The notes: generated from the sequence alone by a model not told the origin. A stretch of DNA of 64,000 bases from CAZPBN01 sp964584935 (GCA_964584935.1 CAZPBN010000005.1:72700-136699); one strand, 5' to 3'; positions 7,823 through 17,076 are shown, counted from the stretch's first letter. A program made the numbers and translations.

Positions 7823-10155
7823 TTTCTAAGACCCGCATATCTCAAAATTTGATTGATAACAACAGCCAATACAATTATAACAATGATGAATAAAGATATA
7901 AAAATGATTGTTTTAATAACCGGGCGGACTGTGAAAGAAAGTCCGAAAATCTTCTGATAGGATTTATTTAAGTTCATAAAGGAAGTGTGAGAGAGGAGAC
8001 GGGATTGATCGGTTTTAAGTGGCCCTGACCCCTTTATTTTATTAAAAAAGAACGATGAATTGACAGAATGGCAGTCAGAACATTCATTGATTCCCAGTGC
8101 TTTGGTGGAAGGTCTTACCTGATGTCCGATAGGCCAGGTGACTGGTTCGGCTGCAGGATGGTTGGTGGCTGTGAGATTTCCTTCATCATCCAGAATGAAC
8201 ATTTTTCCGCTTGAAATATAAAAATAGTTATAGTCTTTTTCAGAATGGCTGGATTTGTTTGAGAATTCCAGTGCTTTGAGTACTTTTTCCACCTGTTCTT
8301 CGGTTAAATTCTCTGGCTCTCCAACCGTGGCTGTTATAGTGCGGATATGAAAATCATCCAGAAGAGGAACTGCTTTTTCTTCAAGGAGCCATCGGAGCTC
8401 AGGAGTTTCAACAATTTCACCCTCCCAATTCCTTTGTTCAAGATATCCATGGATGATTTGATATTTCGTTTGTTCAATGAGAAGCACAGGAGTTCCCGGA
8501 GCATTTTTGATTAATCCCAGTGCTTCGAGGATTAATTGAATTTTTATTTCCAACTCATAAGCTTCTTCTTCTGAATCGGGATTAAAATCAGGCACCAAAG
8601 GAAATATTTCATTGCCCTTTTTAAGAGCCCAGAGATTTATTTGTGTTGGTTTGCTGGTCTTAATGGATTCAGATGGAATTCTGTCAAGACCATCATCTAA
8701 GTTTGATTGGTATGCCTTTCCAGAAGAAAAAAGCACAGGAGTGCCTTCGATTTCCGGGACGTTTGATAGAACAAGAAGTATTTGGGCTGCTGTTTTATCG
8801 ACTTTAAGAATGTTCCCTGAATTTGAAAGGATATCAGAGGGAGTGAGAGGCTTTATTTTATTTTCATGGATAAATCCCCAGAAGGAAGGCCATACCAGGC
8901 GGCAGGGAACGATTTTCCCATGTTGGTTTCTTTTATAAATTGGTTCGAAAATGTACGGTCTTTCCGTATGCCATTGAGCCATTCCGTATATGCCAAGACG
9001 GTTTGCTCTGGAAGTACGAACTTTTGTTATCTTATCACTAGGCAGAGAACCGGAATGACACACTGTGCAGGAAAGCTTTTCAAAATGAACAGCTGGTATT
9101 CCATTATGGGTGGGATAGGGAGCTCCGAATCGTCCTGCGTCCGTGTTCAGGTTTTTTCTCCTGTCTTTGCCAATATGACATCCTGTGCAGGAGAAAGCAT
9201 GTATTTCTGGTTCCTTGTAGTCATCAGCTTCATTGTCATATCCCTGAATCATATTGTGATCCAGGCCGTTTCTGTGGCAGTCAACGCATTTTAAACCGGC
9301 TGATAAATGGACATCATTGATTGACATATGTTGTTTCTTGTTCACCGGCGATACAGAATGACATACCTGGCAGCGTTGATTATCCGGTTGGCGGGAAATA
9401 TTCATGTAAATCCGGTGTTTTTTTTCGAAATCTTGAGGATTGTAATCAACCGAAGGAACAACAGCCCATTCCGTATCGTCTGGATTAGGCCCGTCATAGA
9501 TATCCCAGGTTTCGGGGAGCCTTGATGCCATCCCCTTGACTTCACCCAATCCGGATGAAGCGGTGGCTGCCCAGCGAAAATTTTGTCTGAGGATCTGTAA
9601 TGCCCATTCCGTGTGGCTTTGTTTGGGTGACAGGTTATGACAAGCCATACAGTTAATCTCTATTTTTCCTGAAACATTCCAGCGGGAATCAGGACTCACT
9701 CTGTTTTCATCGGGTTCATTGATTCCTCCTCCCGTCATATGTCTGCCAAAAAGCAGAGTGAATTCCCATGGGGAAATATCAAGGTCAGAAGGATTCCATA
9801 TTCCTTTCCCGTTATAATAAGAAAGGGGCAAAACGGTTCCTGTTTTTTGGTCTAACCATATCCAGGGTTCTCTCGGATGTTTGCTTTTGTTTTGGGAAGA
9901 TGTGTTGAAATGAAGTCCTTTTTCAATCGTTGAGTAATCATGGCAGGGAGCGCAGGTGTTTCTGGACGAAAAAGGCAGAGCGTATTCCCGGCTTGGAACA
10001 ATGATTTGATCAAATTCATCCTTGAGAGGTATTTTATGAACCGGAACAGTCCTGTTCCCGTCCCAGGGATTTTGATTTTTTTTATTCTGGTCCAAAGCAA
10101 GGCAAAAAGATACAACTGAAACAAACAAAAGAAAAGTGATTATTTGGTTTTTCAT
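7819..10155 (-). CDS. Exported, membrane-anchored seven-haem c-type cytochrome
   Basis: 778 residues. A signal peptide (residues 1 to about 20) is followed by seven CxxCH haem-binding motifs with first cysteines near 68, 169, 262, 290, 323, 363 and 692. The C-terminus has one transmembrane helix (about 748-771) ending in a short basic tail, so the haem region faces the periplasm. The long stretch between the sixth and seventh haems (about 370-690) has no haem motif and may be a separate partner-binding or catalytic domain that I do not recognise. The gene overlaps both neighbours by 4 bp (Tat oxidoreductase upstream, ApbE downstream). It probably takes electrons from a periplasmic oxidation and passes them on across the membrane or outwards. 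Confidence 0.88.
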   Translation of the reverse strand: MKNQIITFLLFVSVVSFCLALDQNKKNQNPWDGNRTVPVHKIPLKDEFDQIIVPSREYALPFSSRNTCAPCHDYSTIEKGLHFNTSSQNKSKHPREPWIWLDQKTGTVLPLSYYNGKGIWNPSDLDISPWEFTLLFGRHMTGGGINEPDENRVSPDSRWNVSGKIEINCMACHNLSPKQSHTEWALQILRQNFRWAATASSGLGEVKGMASRLPETWDIYDGPNPDDTEWAVVPSVDYNPQDFEKKHRIYMNISRQPDNQRCQVCHSVSPVNKKQHMSINDVHLSAGLKCVDCHRNGLDHNMIQGYDNEADDYKEPEIHAFSCTGCHIGKDRRKNLNTDAGRFGAPYPTHNGIPAVHFEKLSCTVCHSGSLPSDKITKVRTSRANRLGIYGMAQWHTERPYIFEPIYKRNQHGKIVPCRLVWPSFWGFIHENKIKPLTPSDILSNSGNILKVDKTAAQILLVLSNVPEIEGTPVLFSSGKAYQSNLDDGLDRIPSESIKTSKPTQINLWALKKGNEIFPLVPDFNPDSEEEAYELEIKIQLILEALGLIKNAPGTPVLLIEQTKYQIIHGYLEQRNWEGEIVETPELRWLLEEKAVPLLDDFHIRTITATVGEPENLTEEQVEKVLKALEFSNKSSHSEKDYNYFYISSGKMFILDDEGNLTATNHPAAEPVTWPIGHQVRPSTKALGINECSDCHSVNSSFFFNKIKGSGPLKTDQSRLLSHTSFMNLNKSYQKIFGLSFTVRPVIKTIIFISLFIIVIIVLAVVINQILRYAGLRK

Positions 10156-11531
10156 GCTTTAAAATCTTTTTTATTGAATTTCAATAAGCAGTTGGATTCA
10201 ACTGCTTTATTGACCGTGAGAACCGAAACCGCTGTTTCAAATCCTGTTTCCGCTGGACAGTTTAAGGGAATGTGATAGCGGATGGCGTTGAAAAAATTTT
10301 CAAGATGGGGCTGATGAACCGGCTTAGAAAGTTCTGTGGGCAGGGGCCAGCGTCCTGTTTCTGCAGTAACCCGGACATCCAGAAAAATATTTTTTGTATC
10401 GATTTTCAGCATGGATTGGGTCTGTGATTTCAAATATCCCTCCTTAACCAGGGAATCCCATTCGGGAGCGTGAGCTTCCCGGAAAGCCCAGTTTCCTTTT
10501 TGAGGAATCTCTGAGATCACCAGCGATCCGTTTTCACCTATAAATGTTTCATAGAATCCGCCGTGTTTGGTGGCTGTTTGAACTTGATACAATCCTTTTG
10601 CTGTCCCTTTCTGTGTTTTAAATTCATAGACAGCTATGACATTGTCATACCATTCTCTATTTTTGTAATAGTCGTTGCCTCCGCTAGCCATAACAGAGGT
10701 TGGATTGACTCCAAAAACCCAACTGAACAGATCGATTTGGTGAGACCCAAGATCAACAATAGGACCCCCGCTGTATTTTCTGAACCAACGCCAGTTGCGC
10801 AGATGAGTCATGGAGGAATAACCGTATTTTTCTAGCTTGCTTTGACTCATGGTGTATTTTTTGGGCCACCCTCGCATCAGGCTCTTGGAGTGGTTCCACT
10901 GGGCATAGGTTTCTATCAGACGGCCAAGAAGATTTTTCTTCAGAATCAGGCGGCCAATCGCATGTTTGTATCGGGGATTGCTGCGGCGCTGATGGCCTAT
11001 TTGAAGCAGTTTATTTGTTTTTCTGGCAGTTTCTACCATAGATTTTGCCCCAGTCAGGGAGTTGGACATCTCTTTTTCACAATAAACATGCAGCCCGGCA
11101 TTGAGGCAGGCGTTTGTTTGTTCGGCATGCACCCAATCCGGGGTGGCAATAATGACCGCATCCAGATTTTTTTCTTTGTTTATCATTTCGCGGTAATCTT
11201 CATAAACATTGACCATATGGCCGTATTTTTTTAGATAACGGCTTGCGTATATCTGGCTGTACTCCCAGATATCACAGATAGCCCTAATTTGAACCGAAGG
11301 AATTCGAAGGCAGGATTCAATGAGGATGCGTCCCTGTTCTCCGGTGCCGATAAAAGCGATGTTGAGTTTCTCCAGAAGAGGCTTTTGTTCATTTTTCCCT
11401 TTGAGAAGGGTGCCTTTTAGCTGATTTCCCGCTAAAGCCATGCCAACGCCGGCTGAAGCAGAAGATTTGAGAAAATCCCTCCGGGAAAGTTTTGTTCTTT
11501 TATTTTTACTTTTTTTGGATTGATTGTCCAT
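10152..11531 (-). CDS. Tat-exported Gfo/Idh/MocA family oxidoreductase
   Basis: 459 residues, ribosome site AGGGAAA before the ATG. Twin-arginine signal SRRDFLKSSASAGVGMA, then the Rossmann NAD(P) site (LNIAFIGTGEQG), the active-site loop YCEKEMSNS (Lys of the E-K-P-like motif kept, Pro replaced by Glu), and the C-terminal sheet with GGPIVDLGSHQIDLF. First gene of the six-gene run ending at 3917. Because its stop overlaps the start of the cytochrome gene, the two products are probably made together, suggesting that electrons from sugar or polyol oxidation are handed to the haem protein. How a tightly bound nicotinamide would be reoxidised is unknown. Confidence 0.88.
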   Translation of the reverse strand: MDNQSKKSKNKRTKLSRRDFLKSSASAGVGMALAGNQLKGTLLKGKNEQKPLLEKLNIAFIGTGEQGRILIESCLRIPSVQIRAICDIWEYSQIYASRYLKKYGHMVNVYEDYREMINKEKNLDAVIIATPDWVHAEQTNACLNAGLHVYCEKEMSNSLTGAKSMVETARKTNKLLQIGHQRRSNPRYKHAIGRLILKKNLLGRLIETYAQWNHSKSLMRGWPKKYTMSQSKLEKYGYSSMTHLRNWRWFRKYSGGPIVDLGSHQIDLFSWVFGVNPTSVMASGGNDYYKNREWYDNVIAVYEFKTQKGTAKGLYQVQTATKHGGFYETFIGENGSLVISEIPQKGNWAFREAHAPEWDSLVKEGYLKSQTQSMLKIDTKNIFLDVRVTAETGRWPLPTELSKPVHQPHLENFFNAIRYHIPLNCPAETGFETAVSVLTVNKAVESNCLLKFNKKDFKA

Positions 11532-11890
11532 TGCTTTCCCTGCCTTTTAAAATTGATTTTTGAAAAAATGAATGTTTTCAGAAATCATGAATACATTCTT
11601 TTATATTTAAAATATCCTTAATTTTCAAGAGAAAAATATATAAAGCCCCCCTAATTTTTTTCCTATCAGAATAAGAGTAACCAGGATTGGGTAAATAGAT
11701 TTAAAAACACGAAGGATTTCTGCCAGCAGGTGGGATCCGATTCCCGCATCGGGCTTCACACTGGGCAAAGGAACATTTAGAAAACACTTACTACAATACG
11801 CGAGATTATGTTCACTCGGTCTTTAAACCATTTTCTTGCCTATATAACCGGATCCTCTAAAATTTTTCCTAATGGTTATTATTTCACGAC
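11532..11890 (-). other. Intergenic region with a degenerate palindromic repeat
   Basis: 359 bp without a credible gene. The left part is AT-rich and must contain the promoter of the minus-strand operon, but no clear -35/-10 pair stands out. At 11733-11763 lies a G+C-rich palindrome (CCGAT, 6-nt loop, ATCGG, followed by GGCTTCACACTG) resembling elements at 44386-44410 and 49024-49050. Confidence 0.45.
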
Positions 11891-12700
11891 TTAGGATGAT
11901 GGTTCTTTGAGATGACTCATGATATCTTCTTTCAATTTCTGATTGATTTCAACGCCCTGGGATTCTGCCTTGTTCAAAAAATCCAGCGCTTTCTGGTATT
12001 GTTTAGCTAAGAAAAAAATAATGGCGAGATTATTATAAGCCTTGCCGTGTTTCGGATTGATTTTTATGGCTTCTGAATACTGGTTAACTGCTTTGGGGTA
12101 GGCCTTCATTTTAAAGAAAATGTTTCCATGGGTGTAGTAATAATCTGACTGCATCTGTGCGATTGAAGCCATAAAATTTTTATAGTCATTTCGTTTTTCT
12201 TTTATCTGCTCCCTTGTCTCAGTGATAGCACTCCGGATGTTCTGGATTCTTCCTGAAGTTTGTTGGAATTCCAATTCAGATCGCAGTTGTTCGAGATTTG
12301 TCTCCAGATTTTCGATATTCTGTTTCTTGATCAATATATGCATATCAATAAAATCCTCAGAATAGGTCTTGGCTTTTTTAATATTTTCCAATGCTTCCAG
12401 AAAATTTCCTTTTTTATAATCAATCTGAGCTAATAGATAATAGGCATTGGCATGTTTGGGATAAGTTTCGATGCATTGTTTCAAAAGATTCTCGGCTTTT
12501 GTATATTTCTCATTAACAAAATATTTTTTAGCTTTAATATAATATTTATTATTGGAAGCTTTAAACTTTTGTTGCATCTCTTTGCTAGGTGGAGCCTTTT
12601 CTTCCTGAGCAAGACATAAATTTGCTCCTAAGTTAAGAACGAGTAAAAAGAGAAAAGCAAATATTCCGATATTCTTAATTCTGAATGGATTTGTGTGCAT
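11891..12700 (-). CDS. Exported TPR-repeat protein
   Basis: 269 residues; AGGAG ribosome site before the ATG at 12700. Residues 1 to about 32 are a signal peptide ending near LCLAQEEKA. Two TPR blocks are visible: one around residues 50-120 (A-x2-YYLLAQIDYKKGNFLEA) and one around 190-255 (YYYTHGNIFFKMKAYPKAV, then AYNNLAIIFFLAKQYQKAL), separated by a charged, probably coiled-coil segment. No catalytic domain. Probably a periplasmic scaffold or assembly factor. It is transcribed alone on the minus strand, divergent from the beta-barrel gene at 13045. Confidence 0.8.
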   Translation of the reverse strand: MHTNPFRIKNIGIFAFLFLLVLNLGANLCLAQEEKAPPSKEMQQKFKASNNKYYIKAKKYFVNEKYTKAENLLKQCIETYPKHANAYYLLAQIDYKKGNFLEALENIKKAKTYSEDFIDMHILIKKQNIENLETNLEQLRSELEFQQTSGRIQNIRSAITETREQIKEKRNDYKNFMASIAQMQSDYYYTHGNIFFKMKAYPKAVNQYSEAIKINPKHGKAYNNLAIIFFLAKQYQKALDFLNKAESQGVEINQKLKEDIMSHLKEPSS

Positions 12701-13044
12701 TTTTATTACTCCTTTTTTCTTTCATAGATATGACACCTATAGTGTAGCAAAAATTATGCCATAATCCTAAATTTTCTCTTCATTCCCTTAAGAAAAAGAA
12801 TCTTAAACTTAAGAAAAGGATTAAAAAGATGATTGTATTTAATTATTTTTTACAAAACGTAAATAATGTTTGCTGAAGGTTTGATAAGCTTATCTGATTA
12901 TTCAGGATAAAAATAAAAACTTGATTTTATGAAAAATCATAATAAAGTGTGTGTATCAAGGTCAATCATAATGAAGCTGTCAATTTTTATAAAGAGAGCA
13001 GAGCAGTATTATCACTTTTTATTCCAAAAATGAGAGGTGAAGAG
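12701..13044. promoter_or_regulatory. Divergent intergenic region with two palindromes
   Basis: 344 bp between the divergent TPR and beta-barrel genes. A perfect 12-bp palindrome, GATAAGCTTATC, lies at 12883-12894, and a 7-bp inverted repeat, TGATTTT/AAAATCA, at 12922-12939. Either could be an operator or part of a leader. No clear sigma-70 pair was identified. Confidence 0.35.
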
Positions 13045-13986
13045 ATGTTGAGGGGAAAAAAAATAAAATACCATTTTTGCCTTAACTTCATTTTATGGGG
13101 ATTGGTATTGTTGTTCATGGGTATAGAGGCGGAATCGGGAGTTTTGTTTAAAAATGATCCGCCTGATCAGAAAAAGATGGAGATGGGTTTCAAAATAAAA
13201 AGGGGAAGAAGCTTGTTTTTAGGTAATGATATTAATGCTCATCTGAAAGGATGGTTAGATATGTGGAGTGATGATCCGGCCATTGATGTGAGCGGGGAAT
13301 TTGAAGCTCTAAAAAAAGGAATCGATATAAGTGGAGAGATGTTTGTTAATTTCTCTGAAAGATTCGGAGTGGGTATCGGTGCGGGTTACATTTATGCAGG
13401 TAAAGAAAGTTCAGTTGAAAACAGGTGGGGAAGTTGGATAACGACAACCTTTGAAGATACGGTTTGGCCTGAAATATCGGCTATTCCGTTGACTCTTTCC
13501 TTATATTTTAATTTACCTCTGGGAAATGTTTGGGATATGGTGTTGAATGCAGGCACTGGATATTATTTAGGTAAAGTGAAATGGAATTATCATTATAAGA
13601 ACTTAGGCAATCCTTCGGTTGCCTATAAAGAATCATGGAGGGCTGGATCCAATGCGATGGGTTTTCACGGGGGAATAGCTTTGGAATGGAATATAAACTC
13701 TCAATGGGCTTTTTTTATCGGTTTTAAAGGACGATATGTGAAATTAAAGGAGCTGACGGGTGATTATAGCTGGGAATATGTGACATCTGACTATTCCGAT
13801 TCAGGAGAGGCGAATGATTACACGTTCTGGTTTGGTGATTATCAGTATGGAAGTGAATTTTATCCCCAGATGCTTTTGAATGATACCAAACCATCTGGTT
13901 CGTTATGGAAAAATGTGAGAAAAGGAGAAATCTCTTTATCCGGTTTTTCGCTTACTGCGGGAATCAAGATAGGTTTTTCCTTATAG
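13045..13986 (+). CDS. Predicted outer-membrane beta-barrel protein
   Basis: The ATG at 13045 is chosen because GAGAGGTGA lies just upstream and a signal peptide follows; an in-frame start at 12949 would add 32 unlikely residues. 313 residues. After the signal sequence, the protein shows repeated amphipathic strands typical of an 8- to 10-stranded barrel, ends in phenylalanine-rich strands (FSLTAGIKIGFSL), and has the segments GIGAGYIYAG, AIPLTLSLYFNLPLG and GFHGGIALEWN. The same segments occur in the barrel at 33800-34930 (GIGAGYITAG, AIPLRLSLVLTLPVS, GFHGGLGLKIN), so the two are paralogues; this one lacks the SH3 domain. Its stop overlaps the end of the aldo/keto reductase gene by 6 bp, tail to tail. 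Function unknown. Confidence 0.75.
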   Translation: MLRGKKIKYHFCLNFILWGLVLLFMGIEAESGVLFKNDPPDQKKMEMGFKIKRGRSLFLGNDINAHLKGWLDMWSDDPAIDVSGEFEALKKGIDISGEMFVNFSERFGVGIGAGYIYAGKESSVENRWGSWITTTFEDTVWPEISAIPLTLSLYFNLPLGNVWDMVLNAGTGYYLGKVKWNYHYKNLGNPSVAYKESWRAGSNAMGFHGGIALEWNINSQWAFFIGFKGRYVKLKELTGDYSWEYVTSDYSDSGEANDYTFWFGDYQYGSEFYPQMLLNDTKPSGSLWKNVRKGEISLSGFSLTAGIKIGFSL

Positions 13987-14982
13987 CAATTTCATTTTCA
14001 TCCACGGAGCTGAATTATGGAAATCAGCCACAGCACTTCCCGGAGGCACTAATTCATTGCACTGCTTAGCAATTGTTTCATTCAGTTTCATTTCCATGAC
14101 AGGAATCATCTCTTCAAGATGTTTGACAGTTTTGGGGCCTATAATGGGAGCAGTTATCCCTGGCTGGTCCTTTACCCATAGAACAGCCATTTGTGCGGGA
14201 GACATCTGGTGTTTTTCTGCCATACGGACAAATCTGTTGCCGTAGGAAACCGCTTTCTGGGTGACTCGCTCAGAGTAAATTCCTCCCCGTTTGTAAGCCC
14301 GGGAGTCTTGGGGATATTTCTCGCCATCTTTATACCGCCCGGCAAGCATTCCCATGGCAAGGGGGGACCAGGGAATAATGCCAATCCCATTATCTCGGCC
14401 CATCGGAATGAGTTCATTTTCAATCCGGCGGTCAAGCAGGTTGTAAGGGGGCTGTTCTGAAATAAAACGGCTGAGATTTTTTTGCTCGCTCACTTTTATG
14501 GCTTCCATGATTTTCCAGGCGGGGGAAGTTGAACTCCCAATGTATCTCACCTTTCCATGGCGAATGAGGTCTGTCAGAGCCCCCAGGGTTTCATCAATAG
14601 GAACATCAAATACGGGACGGTGGGTTTGATAGAGGTCTATGTGGTCTGTTTGAAGCCTCTTTAAAGAATCCTCACAGGCTTTGATTATATGGAGTCTGGA
14701 ATTTCCTCTCTCATTAGGTCCGGGGCCGACAGGATAATGGACTTTTGTGGCGATGATCAGTTCATGGCGCCTCTTATTGGTTGTCAGTGTCCTACCAATG
14801 ATCCGTTCGCTCTCTCCCTGGGCGTAGCTGTTGCTGGTGTCAATAAAATTTATTCCGGAATCCAAAGCCCGGTTGATCATATTGGCTGATTCCTTCTCTG
14901 GAGTGGGATTGGCGAAGTTATCGGTTCCCAGGCAAAGAGGGGATACCTTGACTCCCGTTCTTCCTAAAGTTCTGTATTCCAT
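13981..14982 (-). CDS. Aldo/keto reductase
   Basis: 333 residues, AAGGAAA ribosome site. TIM-barrel AKR with the catalytic set recognisable: Asp in GINFIDTSNSYAQGESE, Tyr in the same segment, Lys in IIATKVH and His in DLYQTHRP. The C-terminal NADP-binding region has APIIGPKTVKHLEE. The start MEYRTLGRTGVKVSPLCLG is typical of the YghZ/general stress branch that reduces aldehydes or sugar ketones. Eighteen bases after the SDR gene on the same strand, so the two reductases form a pair, possibly for oxidation or epimerisation of a sugar or sugar acid. Substrate not assignable. Confidence 0.87.
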   Translation of the reverse strand: MEYRTLGRTGVKVSPLCLGTDNFANPTPEKESANMINRALDSGINFIDTSNSYAQGESERIIGRTLTTNKRRHELIIATKVHYPVGPGPNERGNSRLHIIKACEDSLKRLQTDHIDLYQTHRPVFDVPIDETLGALTDLIRHGKVRYIGSSTSPAWKIMEAIKVSEQKNLSRFISEQPPYNLLDRRIENELIPMGRDNGIGIIPWSPLAMGMLAGRYKDGEKYPQDSRAYKRGGIYSERVTQKAVSYGNRFVRMAEKHQMSPAQMAVLWVKDQPGITAPIIGPKTVKHLEEMIPVMEMKLNETIAKQCNELVPPGSAVADFHNSAPWMKMKLL

Positions 14983-15000
14983 GACTTTTCCTTTCGCTTT

Positions 15001-15759
15001 TCAGGCTGTGTATCCGGCATCCACAGTCACCAGAGAGCCGGTCATATAGCTGGCTTTATCAGAAGCAAGAAATAACACAACCTGGGCGATTTCTGCAGGC
15101 TCAGCCAGTCGTCCCATAGGAACAGTATCCTCAGCTAATTTTTTAAGGTCTTCGGGAGTTGGCGGGACTGCACGCCCGGATGCGAGCATGGGAGTGTTGA
15201 CCTCTCCTGGGCATACGGAATTGATGCGGATGCCGTCTTTGACATGGTCAAGAGCCATGGCTCTTGTGATTTGATGAACAGCTCCCTTGGTGGCGCAGTA
15301 AGCCACAACACCCTTTGCTCCGGCATTTCCCCAGATTGATCCGAAGTTGATGATGACACCCTTTTTCTGTTTTTTCATTGGTTCGACAGCAGCCCGGCTC
15401 ATATAGAAGACGCCGTTGACATTTGTTCCCATAATACGGTTCCAGTCTTCATCAGAGGTGTTCACAGCATCCGCCCTCACGATGATTCCAGCGCAGTTGA
15501 CCAGTATATCCAGACTCCCGTAGCGCTCTAAAGTTGTCTGGACGGCTTGATGGCAGAATGCAGAATGGCTGACATCTCCAATGACCGGAGGTTCAGAGCC
15601 GGTTTCAGAAGCAATTTTTTTGGCAAGATCAGCATTTTTGTCAACAATGACCACATTCGCTCCTGCGGAAGAGAATTCTCTTGCGGTGGCGGCTCCCATG
15701 CCTGAGGCGGCTCCGGTTATTAGAGCTGTTTGGCTTCTAAATTTTAAATTCGGGGACAC
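15001..15759 (-). CDS. Short-chain dehydrogenase/reductase (SDR)
   Basis: 252 residues, GTG start with AGGTAAA immediately upstream. Classical SDR: TGAASGMGAATA (glycine-rich cofactor loop), NCAGI, Ser in FGSIWGNAG, and the catalytic YCATKGA (Tyr-x3-Lys). The C-terminal PMGRLAEPAEIAQVVLFLAS and YMTGSLVTVDAGY are typical of 3-oxoacyl-ACP reductase-like and sugar-dehydrogenase SDRs. An Asp after the second strand (VDKNAD) suggests NAD rather than NADP. Probably co-transcribed with the aldo/keto reductase downstream. Confidence 0.88.
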   Translation of the reverse strand: MSPNLKFRSQTALITGAASGMGAATAREFSSAGANVVIVDKNADLAKKIASETGSEPPVIGDVSHSAFCHQAVQTTLERYGSLDILVNCAGIIVRADAVNTSDEDWNRIMGTNVNGVFYMSRAAVEPMKKQKKGVIINFGSIWGNAGAKGVVAYCATKGAVHQITRAMALDHVKDGIRINSVCPGEVNTPMLASGRAVPPTPEDLKKLAEDTVPMGRLAEPAEIAQVVLFLASDKASYMTGSLVTVDAGYTA

Positions 15760-15900
15760 TTTACCTATTTACCTTATTTTCGAATTAAATACTTCTTAAA
15801 AAAAGTATATATCAGTTCACTAATTATGTCGTATTACTACCATAGGAGTGCCGGAAATTCAAGTTCTGAATTCGGGGATTGATATTTTTTACCGGAATTA

Positions 15901-15963
15901 TCAAAAAGTCATCAAAAACAAAGCAAGAAGGATCAAGATAATCAAGAAAAATATTTTTTTCAT
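15901..15963 (-). CDS. Possible 20-residue hydrophobic membrane peptide
   Basis: A minus-strand frame starts at the ATG at 15963 and runs MKKIFFLIILILLALFLMTF to a TGA. It is preceded by AGGAGGAAAG at ideal spacing, one of the strongest ribosome sites in the window. The peptide is one hydrophobic helix with two N-terminal lysines, like small bacterial membrane peptides or type I toxins. It lies 141 bp upstream of the SDR gene on the same strand; the rest of the 507-bp gap (15760-16266) is AT-rich with a weak hairpin near 15788-15808. Could be a leader or a chance frame. Confidence 0.4.
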   Translation of the reverse strand: MKKIFFLIILILLALFLMTF

Positions 15964-16266
15964 TCTTTCCTCCTATACTTTGTTTGGGTTATAGAATCTG
16001 TATTCATTATATATACTTTTTAAACGTATAATTTATTCAAAAAGTTTCTTTTTATTCATTCAGTTTTTCAAATTCAAAAAATTGCTTGTGAATTGAGATG
16101 GCATGAAAATTTTGTATGAAACACATAAAATTGAATGTGAGTGAAATCGGAAACAAACAACATTGAGGAAAAGTCAATAAAATTGAAATGGTGATTGAAA
16201 AAAAAACTGAAATACTCTATTATTTTGAAATATAAAAAGAAAGCTGCCCTTCTTTCTTCAAAATAT

Positions 16267-16352
16267 GCCGGGGTGGCGGAATTGGTAGACGCAAGGGACT
16301 TAAAATCCCTCGGAGGTTTTCCTCTGTGCGGGTTCGAGTCCCGCCCCCGGCA
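16267..16352 (+). tRNA. tRNA-Leu (anticodon TAA)
   Basis: 86 nt. Acceptor GCCGGGG (16267-16273) pairs with CCCCGGC (16345-16351). Anticodon stem AGGGA/TCCCT encloses the loop CTTAAAA with anticodon TAA at 16301-16303. The long variable arm (GAGG-TTTT-CCTC) and the GCGGG-TTCGAGT-CCCGC T-arm are as expected for a class II leucine tRNA. The 3' CCA is not encoded (discriminator A, then TTC), unlike the tRNA-Glu at 59199. A T-rich run follows and may end transcription. Confidence 0.97.
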
Positions 16353-16380
16353 TTCTTTTTTTCTCTTTAGGCGAACGTTT

Positions 16381-17037
16381 TTAATCCTTTTTTTGAGTAA
16401 AATTCTGCTTTTGTTCTTTCCATTGTTTAAGAATTTCAATCACTTCTTCATTCGGAACATCATACCAGTTCAAATAAACCTGGGCGACTGCCTGAAAAAA
16501 GCGGGGTAGTTCCAGTACGACAGTTTCGTCAGCAATCTTGTCTATTTCGCTGGCTATACGCCCTCCTGCTACTGGGACAGCGACAACAATTTTCTGAGCA
16601 TTTTTGTTCCGGCAGAGCTTGATAGCCGCTCTCATGGTGGAACCCATAGCCAAGCCATCATCGACCAGAATAACCGTTCTTCCTTGAATTTTAGGCAAAT
16701 GATCTCCCTTTCTGAGCACTTTAACTCGTCTTTTAATTTCCTGGTTTTGTTTCGAAACAATCTCTTTGATTTGTTTTTCTGAAATTAAAAAGGAATGATC
16801 TTTCAGAATAACAGTGCTTCCGTCTTCAGCAACAGCACCGAAACCTGCTTCAGGATTGTGGGGAAAGGGTAGCTTTCTGGATATTAGAACAGAAAGATCC
16901 GCATTCAGATGTTTAGCCACCTGAAAGCCGACTTCCACACCGCCACGGGGAATTGCAAGAACCAGAACTCCTTTGTTTTTGTAATGCTCCAGTGCTTCAG
17001 CTAACTTTTTTCCGGCATCTGTTCTGTTTTCAAACAT
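16381..17037 (-). CDS. Phosphoribosyltransferase-family protein
   Basis: 218 residues. Type I PRTase fold: VLAIPRGGVEVG in the N-terminal part, then the PRPP-binding loop VILVDDGLAMGSTMRAA with the paired acidic residues and TM-type turn. This branch is the 'predicted phosphoribosyltransferase' group often found alone or fused to dienelactone hydrolase-like domains; the natural substrate is not known, and a base-salvage role is not implied. No strong ribosome site before the ATG at 17037. It is convergent with tRNA-Leu. Confidence 0.85.
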   Translation of the reverse strand: MFENRTDAGKKLAEALEHYKNKGVLVLAIPRGGVEVGFQVAKHLNADLSVLISRKLPFPHNPEAGFGAVAEDGSTVILKDHSFLISEKQIKEIVSKQNQEIKRRVKVLRKGDHLPKIQGRTVILVDDGLAMGSTMRAAIKLCRNKNAQKIVVAVPVAGGRIASEIDKIADETVVLELPRFFQAVAQVYLNWYDVPNEEVIEILKQWKEQKQNFTQKKD

Positions 17038-17076
17038 AATTCTTTATTACTTTATTTCCCAATTTTAAAGCTTCTT

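Noticed and set aside
6199..10155. Flavinylation target of ApbE inside its operon
   Set aside because: No S/T-GA-S/T-type acceptor motif was found in the cytochrome or the discoidin-like protein.
12949..13044. Longer N-terminus for the beta-barrel protein
   Set aside because: The extra 32 residues precede a normal signal peptide and lack a ribosome site; the ATG at 13045 has one.
16267..16352. tRNA-Leu as an integration site
   Set aside because: No integrase, no duplicated tRNA 3' end and no phage genes nearby; the same holds for tRNA-Glu at 59199.
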